From positions 1-11,598 of the forward strand of contig CALGTU010000011.1 in NCBI GenBank assembly GCA_937901465.1: a stretch of DNA of 11,598 bases. Reading direction: 5' to 3'. The position numbers and the translations under genes were made by a program. The stretch comes from an uncultured Clostridia bacterium. GTDB taxonomy: Bacteria > Bacillota > Clostridia > Oscillospirales > Ruminococcaceae. A model generated the notes under the pieces. That model was not told the DNA's origin. It was given only the letters and a program-made list of their open reading frames with translations, and searched no databases. This document shows, one piece after another, positions 1-5,787 of this stretch (positions are counted from its first letter, which is position 1; each line of letters starts with the position of its first letter).

Positions 1-62
1 GGGCTCGAACCTATGACCCTCTGCTTGTAAGGCAGATGCTCTCCCAGCTGAGCTATGCTCCC
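1..62 (-). tRNA. tRNA-Val (anticodon UAC), 3' end cut by the window
   Basis: Read on the minus strand, the sequence starts with acceptor strand GGGAGCA (62 to 56). It continues with a D arm (GCTC/GAGC stem), an anticodon arm with stem TCTGC/GCAGA and loop CTTACAA, a GGGTC variable region, and a T arm (ATAGG then TTCGAGC). The anticodon TAC reads valine codons. The window ends two bases into the 3' half of the T stem, so about 11 bases plus any encoded CCA are missing. The acceptor stem therefore cannot be checked on its 3' side. It has its own promoter 40 bases upstream and may be the first of several tRNAs continuing left; that is inference. Confidence 0.95.
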
Positions 63-70
63 ATAATCAC

Positions 71-88
71 GAGAGAACTATTGCTCTC
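71..88 (-). other. small inverted repeat in the tRNA-Val leader
   Basis: GAGAG and CTCTC arms (5 bp) flank an 8-base loop, between the likely transcription start and the mature tRNA 5' end. The hairpin would form in the 5' leader of the precursor that RNase P removes. There is no T-run, so it is not a terminator. A role in processing is inference, and the stem is short enough to be chance. Confidence 0.35.
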
Positions 89-101
89 TTGCGACTTAAT
101 T

Positions 102-130
102 ATTTTAACACGAAAACTTGTCCGCGTCAA
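102..130 (-). promoter_or_regulatory. sigma-A promoter for tRNA-Val
   Basis: On the minus strand TTGACG (130-125) and TAAAAT (107-102) are separated by exactly 17 bases, close to the TTGACA/TATAAT consensus. Transcription should start near position 95, giving a leader of about 30 bases before the tRNA. The near-consensus strength fits a stable-RNA promoter. Confidence 0.85.
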
Positions 131-215
131 GTGTTTTTTTGAAAATTTCTACAATTTGTCGATATGCACAATAAAGTATAAAAACCATTGTGGTATTGCG
201 ACAATTTATATCAAT

Positions 216-1481
216 TTATGCCTTATTTGTTTCCTTTAATTTTTCTTTTGCGGTTGAAAGCATAAGCTTGATTCTGTTTTCCTGATTAACTCTTGTCGCA
301 CCGGGGTCATAGTCGATAGCAACAATATTGGCATTCTGGAAAGTTTCTCTTATCTTTCTTATCATTCCCTTACCTACAATATGATTAGGAAGACAACCGA
401 AAGGCTGAGCACAAACAATATTTTCAACGCCCGAGTGAACAAGTTCTACCATTTCAGCGGTAAGGAGCCAGCCTTCGCCCATTTTATTTGCGGGTGAAAC
501 AAAGGGAGCTGAAAGTGCCTTTGTTCTGTCGAAAGCCTGAGGCGCTCTGAATGAGCTTTCTTTACAAACCTTTATTATCTTTTTCTGAACTGATTTAAGG
601 AACTGTTCGAGTGCCCATGAGCCAGCACCCTTTTTATATCTTACATGGTAAATCTGAGTGTCTACTATATGGTGGTCACACATGAAGATGATAAAATCAA
701 GAAGACCTGGAACGACAACTTCTGCACCTTCGCTCTGTAAAAATTCTTCAAGGCAGTTGTTTCCGAGAGGGGCGTATTTGATATAAATTTCCCCTACTAT
801 TCCTACTTTAACCTTAGGAACTTTCTTGACTTCTATCTTTTCAAAATCCTTTATAATCTTGCGACAATTCTTTTCAAAATCGGCAAAACCGATTTTTCCG
901 CCGTTACAGAGCTTATTTATCCATTTATCAATAACAGCATCTGCATCACCCTTTTTAACTTCATAGGGGCGCACCTGATTACCTATCCACATAAGAACAT
1001 CGCCGTAGCATACAGACGCTACAAGTTCAACGATAAGCTTTGGTGTAAACTTAAAGCCCGGATTCTTTTCCATATTATGAAGGTTAAAAGAAACAACGGG
1101 GACATATCCCATACCGTTATTTTTAAGCGCTTTTCTGAGAAGATTTATATAGTTTGACGCACGGCATCCACCGCCTGTCTGAGTAATCATGAGGGCGGTT
1201 TTATGCACATCATATTTGCCTGATTTGAGCGCGTCAATCATCTGGCCGATAACAAGGAGAGCGGGGTAACAGGTATCGTTATGAACGTTTTTAAGACCCT
1301 CATCAACAATACCACGATGGGTTGTTGTTAAAACCTCAGCCTTATAGCCATGGTTTATGAAGGTTTTTTCAAGAAATTTGAAATGTATAGGCAACATCTG
1401 TGGAATAAGGATAGTATATTCCTTCTTCATTTCTTCTGTAAAAAGAAGTCTTCCCTGATTGTTATAGATAAGTTCTGCCAT
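216..1481 (-). CDS. stand-alone COG3581-type protein, related to 2-hydroxyacyl-CoA dehydratase/activase family
   Basis: This 421-residue protein resembles the C-terminal part of the large 'CoA-substrate-specific enzyme activase' proteins (often over 1000 residues, with an N-terminal BadF/HgdC-type ATPase). Diagnostic stretches are NDTCYPALLVIGQ (68-80), TGGGCRASNY (102-111), PFVSPANKMGEGW (326-338), CAQPFGCLPNHIVGKGM (357-373) and IDYDPGATRVNQENRIKLML (389-408). Cys71, Cys106 and Cys363 lie in these conserved blocks and are candidate iron-sulfur ligands, by analogy with the [4Fe-4S] dehydratase subunits; this is inference. The ATPase part is absent here and not visible nearby, so it is probably encoded elsewhere. 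There is no signal peptide, so it is likely cytoplasmic. ATG is preceded by GGAGGG at a 4-base spacing. It has its own promoter at 1513-1541. The true substrate is unknown. The family call is fairly sure, the function is not. Confidence 0.8.
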   Translation of the reverse strand: MAELIYNNQGRLLFTEEMKKEYTILIPQMLPIHFKFLEKTFINHGYKAEVLTTTHRGIVDEGLKNVHNDTCYPALLVIGQMIDALKSGKYDVHKTALMITQTGGGCRASNYINLLRKALKNNGMGYVPVVSFNLHNMEKNPGFKFTPKLIVELVASVCYGDVLMWIGNQVRPYEVKKGDADAVIDKWINKLCNGGKIGFADFEKNCRKIIKDFEKIEVKKVPKVKVGIVGEIYIKYAPLGNNCLEEFLQSEGAEVVVPGLLDFIIFMCDHHIVDTQIYHVRYKKGAGSWALEQFLKSVQKKIIKVCKESSFRAPQAFDRTKALSAPFVSPANKMGEGWLLTAEMVELVHSGVENIVCAQPFGCLPNHIVGKGMIRKIRETFQNANIVAIDYDPGATRVNQENRIKLMLSTAKEKLKETNKA

Positions 1482-1512
1482 AACGCCCTCCGCAAAAAAT
1501 ATTTCAACTAAT

Positions 1513-1541
1513 ATTATAACATATTATAAGATTTATTTCAA
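1513..1541 (-). promoter_or_regulatory. sigma-A promoter for the COG3581-type gene
   Basis: The minus strand shows TTGAAA (1541-1536), a 17-base spacer, and a perfect TATAAT (1518-1513). The predicted start is near 1506, giving a leader of about 25 bases that includes the GGAGGG ribosome site. It faces away from the plus-strand promoter at 1555-1583; the two -35 boxes are only 13 bases apart. Confidence 0.85.
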
Positions 1542-1546
1542 GAGAA

Positions 1547-1556
1547 AAGATATCTT
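1547..1556. promoter_or_regulatory. perfect palindrome between divergent promoters, possible operator
   Basis: AAGATATCTT reads the same on both strands. It sits between the two divergent -35 boxes and overlaps the first two bases of the plus-strand TTGTCA. A dimeric regulator bound here could affect both genes. No regulator is encoded nearby, and a 10-base AT-rich palindrome can arise by chance, so the role is speculative. Confidence 0.3.
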
Positions 1557-1583
1557 GTCAAATAAAGAAATATATGGTATAAT
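1555..1583 (+). promoter_or_regulatory. sigma-A promoter for the zinc-ribbon membrane protein
   Basis: TTGTCA (1555-1560) and TATAAT (1578-1583) are separated by 17 bases. Transcription should start near 1590, giving a short leader of about 24 bases with the GGGGG ribosome site at its centre. Confidence 0.85.
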
Positions 1584-1613
1584 TATGTAAATTTTAAAAG
1601 GGGGATTTTAATC

Positions 1614-2030
1614 ATGATATGCAAAAATTGTGGCATGGATAATGCCGATAATGTTCAGTTCTGCTCAAACTGCGGTGCTTCTACTCAGCAGAATCCTGCT
1701 CCTGCCTATAACGCTCAGAACAGCAATAACGGAGTTCCTACATACGTAAATGTTCAGGTTCCCAGCGATACAAATAACCTTGTTTCGATAGGTGCCTATG
1801 TTGGAATGTGGTTTGCTATGTGTGTTCCTATACTCAATATCATTATGATGATTGTCTGGGGAACATCGGGCAACAAATCAAAGAAGAACTTTGTTCTTGC
1901 TTATCTTATTCTTATTGCAATCTCTGTCGGAATAACAGTTGTTACATCTCTTATCATATTCCTTTTAACAGGTGCTACCATGTTTGCACTTTCATCAGAG
2001 CTTGAAACAATGATTTTTTCACTTCTTTAA
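1614..2030 (+). CDS. small zinc-ribbon membrane protein of unknown function
   Basis: This 138-residue protein begins with a zinc ribbon: Cys3-x2-Cys6 and Cys17-x2-Cys20, in the MICKNCG...FCSNCG pattern common to many Firmicutes proteins. A low-complexity linker rich in Asn, Gln, Ala and Pro follows (about 24-53). Then come two hydrophobic segments, about 57-83 and 92-127, separated by a short basic loop (GNKSKKN). The layout suggests a cytoplasmic zinc ribbon tethered to the membrane by a two-helix hairpin. No enzymatic motif is visible and I do not recognise a function. ATG is preceded by GGGGG with a 9-base spacing. It is a single-gene unit with its own promoter and terminator, convergent with rplQ. 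Confidence 0.85.
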   Translation: MICKNCGMDNADNVQFCSNCGASTQQNPAPAYNAQNSNNGVPTYVNVQVPSDTNNLVSIGAYVGMWFAMCVPILNIIMMIVWGTSGNKSKKNFVLAYLILIAISVGITVVTSLIIFLLTGATMFALSSELETMIFSLL

Positions 2031-2038
2031 TCAAACAG

Positions 2039-2070
2039 ATACCTCCTGTTTATCAGGGGGTATTTTTATT
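2039..2070 (+). terminator. intrinsic terminator of the zinc-ribbon gene
   Basis: A 10-bp stem (ATACCTCCTG pairing with CAGGGGGTAT, with one G-T wobble) around a 5-base loop is followed by a T-rich tract (TTTTATT). It begins 9 bases after the stop codon of the plus-strand gene. Confidence 0.85.
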
Positions 2071-2088
2071 ATAAGTTATTTATAAAAC

Positions 2089-2118
2089 AAAAACTCCACC
2101 CAAACGGGTGGAGTTTTT
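2089..2118 (-). terminator. intrinsic terminator of the ribosomal-protein operon (bidirectional)
   Basis: This is a perfect 13-bp inverted repeat, with ACTCCACCC/GGGTGGAGT as its core, flanking A and T runs, and a 4-base loop. On the minus strand it starts 9 bases after the rplQ stop and ends in TTTTTGTTTTAT. On the plus strand it also ends in a run of T's, so it can back up the terminator at 2039-2070. Confidence 0.93.
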
Positions 2119-2127
2119 TATTCTCTA

Positions 2128-2469
2128 TTAAACAAGCTGAATAATAGCCATTTCTGCTGCGTCGCCGCGACGGGGACCGATCTTCACGATTCTTGTGTAA
2201 CCGCCGTTTCTGTCAGCATACTTAGGAGCGATGTCGTCAAAAAGTTTCTTAACAACATCTTCCTTTGTTATATAAGCCAAAGCCTGACGCTTTGAGTGCA
2301 GGTCGTTTGTCTTAGCGATTGTGATCATCTTTTCAGCCATAGAGCGAACTTCCTTTGCTCTTGTAACTGTTGTTTCAATCTGACCATTTTCAAGCAGGTA
2401 TGTTACCATTGCTCTGAGCATTGCTTTTCTGTGGTCACTTGCTCTTCCGAGTTTTCTTGCACCTGGCAC
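2128..2469 (-). CDS. rplQ: 50S ribosomal protein L17
   Basis: The 113-residue protein has the full normal length for bacterial L17, a large-subunit protein near the exit tunnel. The N terminus MPGARKLGRASDHR is characteristic. RAKEVR (37-42), GGYTRI (89-94) and RRGDAAEMA (100-108) are the other family signatures. Translation starts at GTG, chosen because the protein N terminus matches the family exactly and an AAGGAG site lies just upstream with no in-frame ATG. It is the last gene of the operon, 34 bases after rpoA, and is followed directly by a strong terminator. Confidence 0.97.
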   Translation of the reverse strand: MPGARKLGRASDHRKAMLRAMVTYLLENGQIETTVTRAKEVRSMAEKMITIAKTNDLHSKRQALAYITKEDVVKKLFDDIAPKYADRNGGYTRIVKIGPRRGDAAEMAIIQLV

Positions 2470-2503
2470 TGTGATTCACTCCTTACTTTACGAACAAAAG
2501 TTC

Positions 2504-3457
2504 TTATTCTTCCTCTGAGCTAAGGTTATAACCCAAAGAGTTGAGTTTTTCCTTAACTTCATCAAAGGATTTCTTACCAAGGTTTCTAACCTTCATCATT
2601 TCTTCTTCTGATCTGCTTATAAGATCATTTACGGTGTTGATTCCCGCTCTCTTAAGACAGTTGAATGAACGAACGGATAAGTCAAGTTCCTCAATGGTCA
2701 TCTCAAGGATTTTTTCCTTGCCCTTGTCATCCTTTTCAATCATAATCTCTGTGTTTGAAGCCTCTTCTGAGAGGTCAATAAACGAGAGGAGATGCTCGTT
2801 GAGGAATTTGGCAGCGAGAGATACAGCGTCCTTAGCGGAGATTGTACCATCTGTCCAAACTTCTAATGTGAGCTTGTCAAAGTCCGTAACATTTCCCACA
2901 CGGGTGTTATCGACTTTATAGTTAACCTTTAAAACAGGTGTATATATAGAGTCAACAGCTATTGTATCAATGGGGAAATCGTGTCTCTGCTTGTTCTTTT
3001 CAGCAGAAACATATCCTCTGCCCTTATCGATAGTGATTTCCATATATAACTTTGCGTCCTTACCGAGAGTTGCGATATGCATTCCGGGGTCAAGGATATC
3101 AACTTCAGAATCTGTTTTGATATCGCCCGCAGTAACTTCGCATTCGCCTTCAGCTTCGATAACAACTGTTTTAGGTCCGTCACCGTACATTTTTGCCGTA
3201 AGTCCCTTTATGTTAAGGATGATTTCTGTAACATCTTCTTTAACATTAGGGATAGTTGACATTTCATGATGTACTCCGTCAATCTTAACAGAAATAACAG
3301 CTACACCATAAAGCGAGGAGAGCAGCACTCTTCTTAAGCTATTGCCAAGAGTAATGCCATAGCCACGCTCAAGAGGAGATACGACAAACTTGCCGTATGT
3401 TCCGTTGGTCTTGAGTTCAGCAATCTCTATTTCCGGCTTCTTAATTAAATCAACCAT
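2504..3457 (-). CDS. rpoA: DNA-directed RNA polymerase subunit alpha
   Basis: Alpha is the 317-residue subunit whose dimer starts assembly of RNA polymerase. The N-terminal domain carries the dimerisation signature RGYGITLGNSLRRVLLSSL (31-49). A charged linker (about 232-252) leads to the C-terminal domain (about 255-312). That domain includes SVRSFNCLKRAGI (261-273), with the arginine equivalent to the DNA-contacting Arg265 of E. coli, and NLGKKSFDEVKEKL (292-305). This domain binds UP elements and activators. Length is normal. ATG is preceded by AGGAGGG with a 7-base gap. The 108-base spacer from rpsD, holding a 10-bp inverted repeat, is longer than most gaps in the operon and may tune alpha supply relative to ribosomal proteins; that is inference. 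Confidence 0.98.
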   Translation of the reverse strand: MVDLIKKPEIEIAELKTNGTYGKFVVSPLERGYGITLGNSLRRVLLSSLYGVAVISVKIDGVHHEMSTIPNVKEDVTEIILNIKGLTAKMYGDGPKTVVIEAEGECEVTAGDIKTDSEVDILDPGMHIATLGKDAKLYMEITIDKGRGYVSAEKNKQRHDFPIDTIAVDSIYTPVLKVNYKVDNTRVGNVTDFDKLTLEVWTDGTISAKDAVSLAAKFLNEHLLSFIDLSEEASNTEIMIEKDDKGKEKILEMTIEELDLSVRSFNCLKRAGINTVNDLISRSEEEMMKVRNLGKKSFDEVKEKLNSLGYNLSSEEE

Positions 3458-3501
3458 TCAAAACCCTCCTATATTCGCAATATTAAATTTGTATGAGACG
3501 C

Positions 3502-3534
3502 TTTTGCGACAGTATGAAATAATATGTCGCAAAA
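3502..3534 (-). repeat. 10-bp perfect inverted repeat in the rpsD-rpoA spacer
   Basis: TTTTGCGACA (3502-3511) and TGTCGCAAAA (3525-3534) are perfect reverse complements around a 13-base AT-rich loop. In the transcript this would be a stable hairpin 44 bases before rpoA. There is no following T-run, so simple termination is unlikely. It may be an RNase processing or stabilising hairpin, a protein site, or a dispersed palindromic repeat; the sequence alone does not decide. Confidence 0.7.
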
Positions 3535-3565
3535 CGCCCTTCCGATGTGTAAAGGTATATCGCTA

Positions 3566-4207
3566 TTACTTGGAGTAAAGTTCTACGATGAGCTGTTCTT
3601 CAACTTCAAGGTCGATATCTTCTCTTGCTGCAAGGCGTGAAACCTTAGCTGAGAGAGCTTCCTTATTGTATTCAAGCCACATAGGAATAGGTCTTGAGCT
3701 GTTTGCTTCAACGATAGCCTTCATGCTGTCTGTTGTCTTTGTCTTGTCGCAGATAGCAACTGTGTCGCCTGCTTTAACAAGGTATGAAGGAATGTTTACC
3801 TTTCTGCCGTTTACTGTGAAATGACCATGAACAACGAGCTGTCTAGCCTGAGCTCTTGAAGCTGCAAAGCCGAGTCTGTAAACGATATTGTCAAGGCGTG
3901 ATTCAAGGATTGTGAGAAGGTTTTCACCTGCTTTACCCTGCATCTTTTCAGCCATTTCAAAATAATGATGGAACTGGCCTTCAAGAACACCGTAAAACTT
4001 CTTTGTCATCTGCTTAGCACGAAGCTGCATGCCGTATTCTGACATCTTCTTGCGTGACTGACCATGCTGACCGGGAGCACCCTGTCTCTTTTCCTTATTT
4101 CTTTCGTCTATTGCGCATTTGTCTGAGTAGCAGCGATCGCCCTTGAGGAAAAGCTTCTTTCCTTCACGACGGCACTGTCTGCAAACTGCACCAGTATATC
4201 TTGCCAT
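3566..4207 (-). CDS. rpsD: 30S ribosomal protein S4, zinc-binding form
   Basis: S4 nucleates 16S rRNA assembly and in several bacteria represses its own operon. The 213-residue protein begins MARYTGAVCRQCRREG. Cys9, Cys12, Cys26 and Cys31 form the C-x2-C-x13-C-x4-C zinc site of the C+ type. RQGAPGQHGQ (41-50) follows. The S4 RNA-binding domain begins near residue 103, with RLGFAASRAQARQLVVHGH at 111-129. The reading frame stays open 17 codons further upstream into rpsK. I chose the ATG at 4207 because the family N terminus starts there and AGGAGGT lies 9 bases before it. It follows rpsK after 20 bases. Confidence 0.97.
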   Translation of the reverse strand: MARYTGAVCRQCRREGKKLFLKGDRCYSDKCAIDERNKEKRQGAPGQHGQSRKKMSEYGMQLRAKQMTKKFYGVLEGQFHHYFEMAEKMQGKAGENLLTILESRLDNIVYRLGFAASRAQARQLVVHGHFTVNGRKVNIPSYLVKAGDTVAICDKTKTTDSMKAIVEANSSRPIPMWLEYNKEALSAKVSRLAAREDIDLEVEEQLIVELYSK

Positions 4208-4227
4208 TTCTATTACACCTCCTGAAA

Positions 4228-4632
4228 TTAGACACGTCTTCTCTTGGGAGGACGGCATCCATTGTGGGGGATTGGAGTAACGTCCTTGATAAGACGAACT
4301 TCAAGTCCTACTGTCTGTAACGCTCTGATTGCTGCTTCACGTCCAGCGCCGGGTCCCTTAACGTAAACTTCAACGTTCTTGAGACCGTGTTCCATAGCTG
4401 CCTTAGCTGCTACTTCTGCTGCTGTCTGAGCTGCAAAAGGAGTTGATTTCTTTGAGCCTCTGAAGCCAAGTCCGCCTGCTGAAGCCCATGAAATAGCGTT
4501 ACCCTGTGTATCAGTAATTGTTACGATTGTGTTATTGAAAGTAGACTGGATATGAACAGCACCGTTTTCAATGTTTTTTCTTTCACGGCGGCGTCTGACA
4601 GTAGCCTTCTTTCCCTTAGTTACCTGTGCCAT
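4228..4632 (-). CDS. rpsK: 30S ribosomal protein S11
   Basis: The 134-residue S11 forms part of the platform of the small subunit next to the E-site mRNA. The basic N terminus (RRRRERKN) is followed by HIQSTFNNT (27-35), GPGAGRE (93-99) and the conserved tail HNGCRPPKRRRV (123-134). Length is normal (about 129-135). The ATG has a GGAGGG site 8 bases upstream. It lies 14 bases after rpsM and 20 bases before rpsD in the standard alpha-operon order. Confidence 0.98.
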   Translation of the reverse strand: MAQVTKGKKATVRRRRERKNIENGAVHIQSTFNNTIVTITDTQGNAISWASAGGLGFRGSKKSTPFAAQTAAEVAAKAAMEHGLKNVEVYVKGPGAGREAAIRALQTVGLEVRLIKDVTPIPHNGCRPPKRRRV

Positions 4633-4646
4633 TGTTCATTCCCTCC

Positions 4647-5015
4647 TTACTTCTTCTTGTTAGCGATTGTCTTAACGGGACCCTTACGAGTTCTTGCGTT
4701 TGTCTTTGTTCTCTGTCCTCTTACGGGGAGACCCTTACGATGACGAACGCCTCTGTAACAACCGATTTCAACAAGTCTCTTAATATTGAGAGCGACTTCA
4801 CGACGAAGATCACCTTCAACTGTATAGTTCTTTTCGATTTCTTCACGCAGTTTGGCAAAATCATCTTCTGTAAGGTCCTTAACTCTTGTATCAGGATTGA
4901 TGCCTGTTGCTGCGATGATGTTTTCAGCAGATTTGCGACCGATGCCGTAGATGTATGTGAGGCCGATTTCGACTCTCTTATCCTTAGGCATGTCAACACC
5001 AGCAATTCTTGCCAT
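4647..5015 (-). CDS. rpsM: 30S ribosomal protein S13
   Basis: S13 (122 residues) sits in the head of the 30S subunit, touching the P-site tRNA and forming bridges to the large subunit. MARIAGVDMPKDKRVEIGLT is the typical N terminus. GIGRKSA (24-30) is the helix-turn element. The basic tail from about 87 (YRGVRHRKGLPVRGQRTKT) to the KKK end is the tRNA-contacting extension. The ATG has GGAGG 9 bases upstream. It starts 31 bases after rpmJ and is the first S protein of the alpha segment. Confidence 0.98.
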   Translation of the reverse strand: MARIAGVDMPKDKRVEIGLTYIYGIGRKSAENIIAATGINPDTRVKDLTEDDFAKLREEIEKNYTVEGDLRREVALNIKRLVEIGCYRGVRHRKGLPVRGQRTKTNARTRKGPVKTIANKKK

Positions 5016-5046
5016 TTTTGCTACACCTCCAAAATTTAGGTCTTAA

Positions 5047-5160
5047 TTAGCCCTGACGCTGTTTGTGCTTCGGATTTTCGCAGATAACCATTATTTTGCC
5101 TTTGCGCTTTATTACCTTGCACTTTTCACAGATAGGCTTAACCGAAGGTCTTACTTTCAT
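5047..5160 (-). CDS. rpmJ: 50S ribosomal protein L36, zinc-binding form
   Basis: This 37-residue reading frame translates as a complete L36: it begins MKVRPSVKPICEKCKVIKRK and ends NPKHKQRQG. The zinc ligands Cys11, Cys14, Cys27 and His32 are all present, so this is the C+ form, not the zinc-free paralogue used under zinc starvation. ATG is preceded by AAGGAGG at an 8-base spacing. It lies between infA and rpsM as in most Firmicutes. The 134-base leader to infA contains two hairpins. Confidence 0.96.
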   Translation of the reverse strand: MKVRPSVKPICEKCKVIKRKGKIMVICENPKHKQRQG

Positions 5161-5184
5161 TGAAAATACCTCCTTATGAGTTGT

Positions 5185-5199
5185 GCGGAATTTTTCCGC
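5185..5199 (-). other. hairpin in the rpmJ leader
   Basis: GCGGAA and TTCCGC make a perfect 6-bp stem with a 3-base loop, 9 bases before the AAGGAGG ribosome site of rpmJ. No T-run follows it, so it is not a usual terminator. It may position or protect the rpmJ translation start after processing of the transcript (inference). Confidence 0.5.
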
Positions 5200-5257
5200 T
5201 TTTCGTTTTCGTTTGATTTATTGAAGTGCTTTTCATAATTTTAAACAGGTTGCCGCG

Positions 5258-5277
5258 GAGGCTTCAGCATAAGCCCC
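5258..5277 (-). other. hairpin after infA
   Basis: A 7-bp stem (GGGGCTT with AAGCCTC, one G-T pair) has a 6-base loop and begins 17 bases after the infA stop codon. It lacks a T-run. It may protect the upstream mRNA 3' end after cleavage, or simply be spacer structure. Confidence 0.4.
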
Positions 5278-5294
5278 AATTCCTTTTTAAAATC

Positions 5295-5513
5295 TTACTT
5301 GGCTCTCCAAGTAATCCTGCCCTTTGTCAGATCGTATGGTGACATTTCAACTGTTACCTTATCTCCGGGAACTATACGGATATAGTTCATACGAAGTTTA
5401 CCTGAAACATGAGCAAGTATCTTGTGACCGTTTGAGAGTTCAACCTGAAACATTGCGTTGGGAAGAGCTTCAAGAACGGTTCCTTCAATCTCGATTACAT
5501 CTTCTTTAGACAT
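5295..5513 (-). CDS. infA: translation initiation factor IF-1
   Basis: The 72-residue protein has exactly the usual length of IF-1, a single OB-fold factor that occupies the 30S A site during initiation and helps IF-2 and IF-3. MSKEDVIEIEGTVLEALPNA, the FQVELSNGH segment (22-30), AHVSGKLRMNYIRI (34-47) and GDKVTVEMSPYDLTKGRI (50-67) are the conserved blocks. ATG has GGAGG 5 bases upstream. It follows the small KOW gene after 23 bases. Confidence 0.98.
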   Translation of the reverse strand: MSKEDVIEIEGTVLEALPNAMFQVELSNGHKILAHVSGKLRMNYIRIVPGDKVTVEMSPYDLTKGRITWRAK

Positions 5514-5536
5514 ATTTACCTCCCCAGATAAAGTGG

Positions 5537-5779
5537 TTACGGCAGACTCTTTTTTATTCTTTCAAGAGCCTTTCTTAGTTTTTTGTCTGTTAGATTTTCG
5601 TCTGTCAGAACAATATCAAGTGGTTCTAAATGTCTGAAACTTTTTTTCTTAAGGTTATCTGTTCTATGACGTTTGCCGTCTGAAATGAAAGCAAAGTTTT
5701 CTTCATAACGGATAACTGCAAAAAGTTTTCCTTTTTCACCGCCTGCTGTCGCTCTGACGACCTGACCTACGGCAAACAT
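5537..5779 (-). CDS. KOW-domain RNA-binding protein (ribosomal L14e-like)
   Basis: This 80-residue, basic protein has an N-terminal KOW-type segment: VGQVVRATAGGEKGKLFAVI (4-23) and an ISDGKRHRTDNLKKKSFRHL segment (32-51). The lysine-rich C-terminal helix is about 64-78. Clostridia often carry a small protein of this type between map and infA, distantly like archaeal/eukaryotic L14e/L6e; its job is not established, but RNA or ribosome binding is likely. No good Shine-Dalgarno is present. The ATG at 5779 is 8 bases past the map stop, suggesting translation coupled to map. An alternative TTG start at 5791 overlaps that stop as TTGA and adds four residues. I preferred ATG because the family starts a few residues before the GQVV segment. 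Confidence 0.85.
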   Translation of the reverse strand: MFAVGQVVRATAGGEKGKLFAVIRYEENFAFISDGKRHRTDNLKKKSFRHLEPLDIVLTDENLTDKKLRKALERIKKSLP

Positions 5780-5787
5780 ACCGCAGC

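Noticed and set aside
131..215. possible terminator after the COG3581-type gene
   Set aside because: An ATTGT/ACAAT pairing followed by GGTTTTTAT is visible on the minus strand near 170-203, but the stem is only 5 bp and AT-rich with a 9-base loop; too weak to call.
36..239. 67-residue plus-strand frame across the tRNA and the spacer
   Set aside because: It starts inside the tRNA-Val gene on the opposite strand, has no ribosome site, overlaps the tRNA promoter, and its sequence looks like random AT-rich translation.
2541..2921. 126-residue plus-strand frame antisense to rpoA, and similar antisense frames over rpsK, rpsM, map and rplF
   Set aside because: They are long because the coding strand lacks the relevant codons; none has a ribosome site, known motif or plausible protein composition.
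3458..3565. internal promoter for rpoA in the rpsD-rpoA spacer
   Set aside because: I looked on the minus strand for a -35/-10 pair at 16-18 bases and found none close to consensus.
4208..4258. 17-codon N-terminal extension of rpsD overlapping rpsK
   Set aside because: The extension does not match the S4 family, and the ATG at 4207 has a strong AGGAGGT at the right distance.
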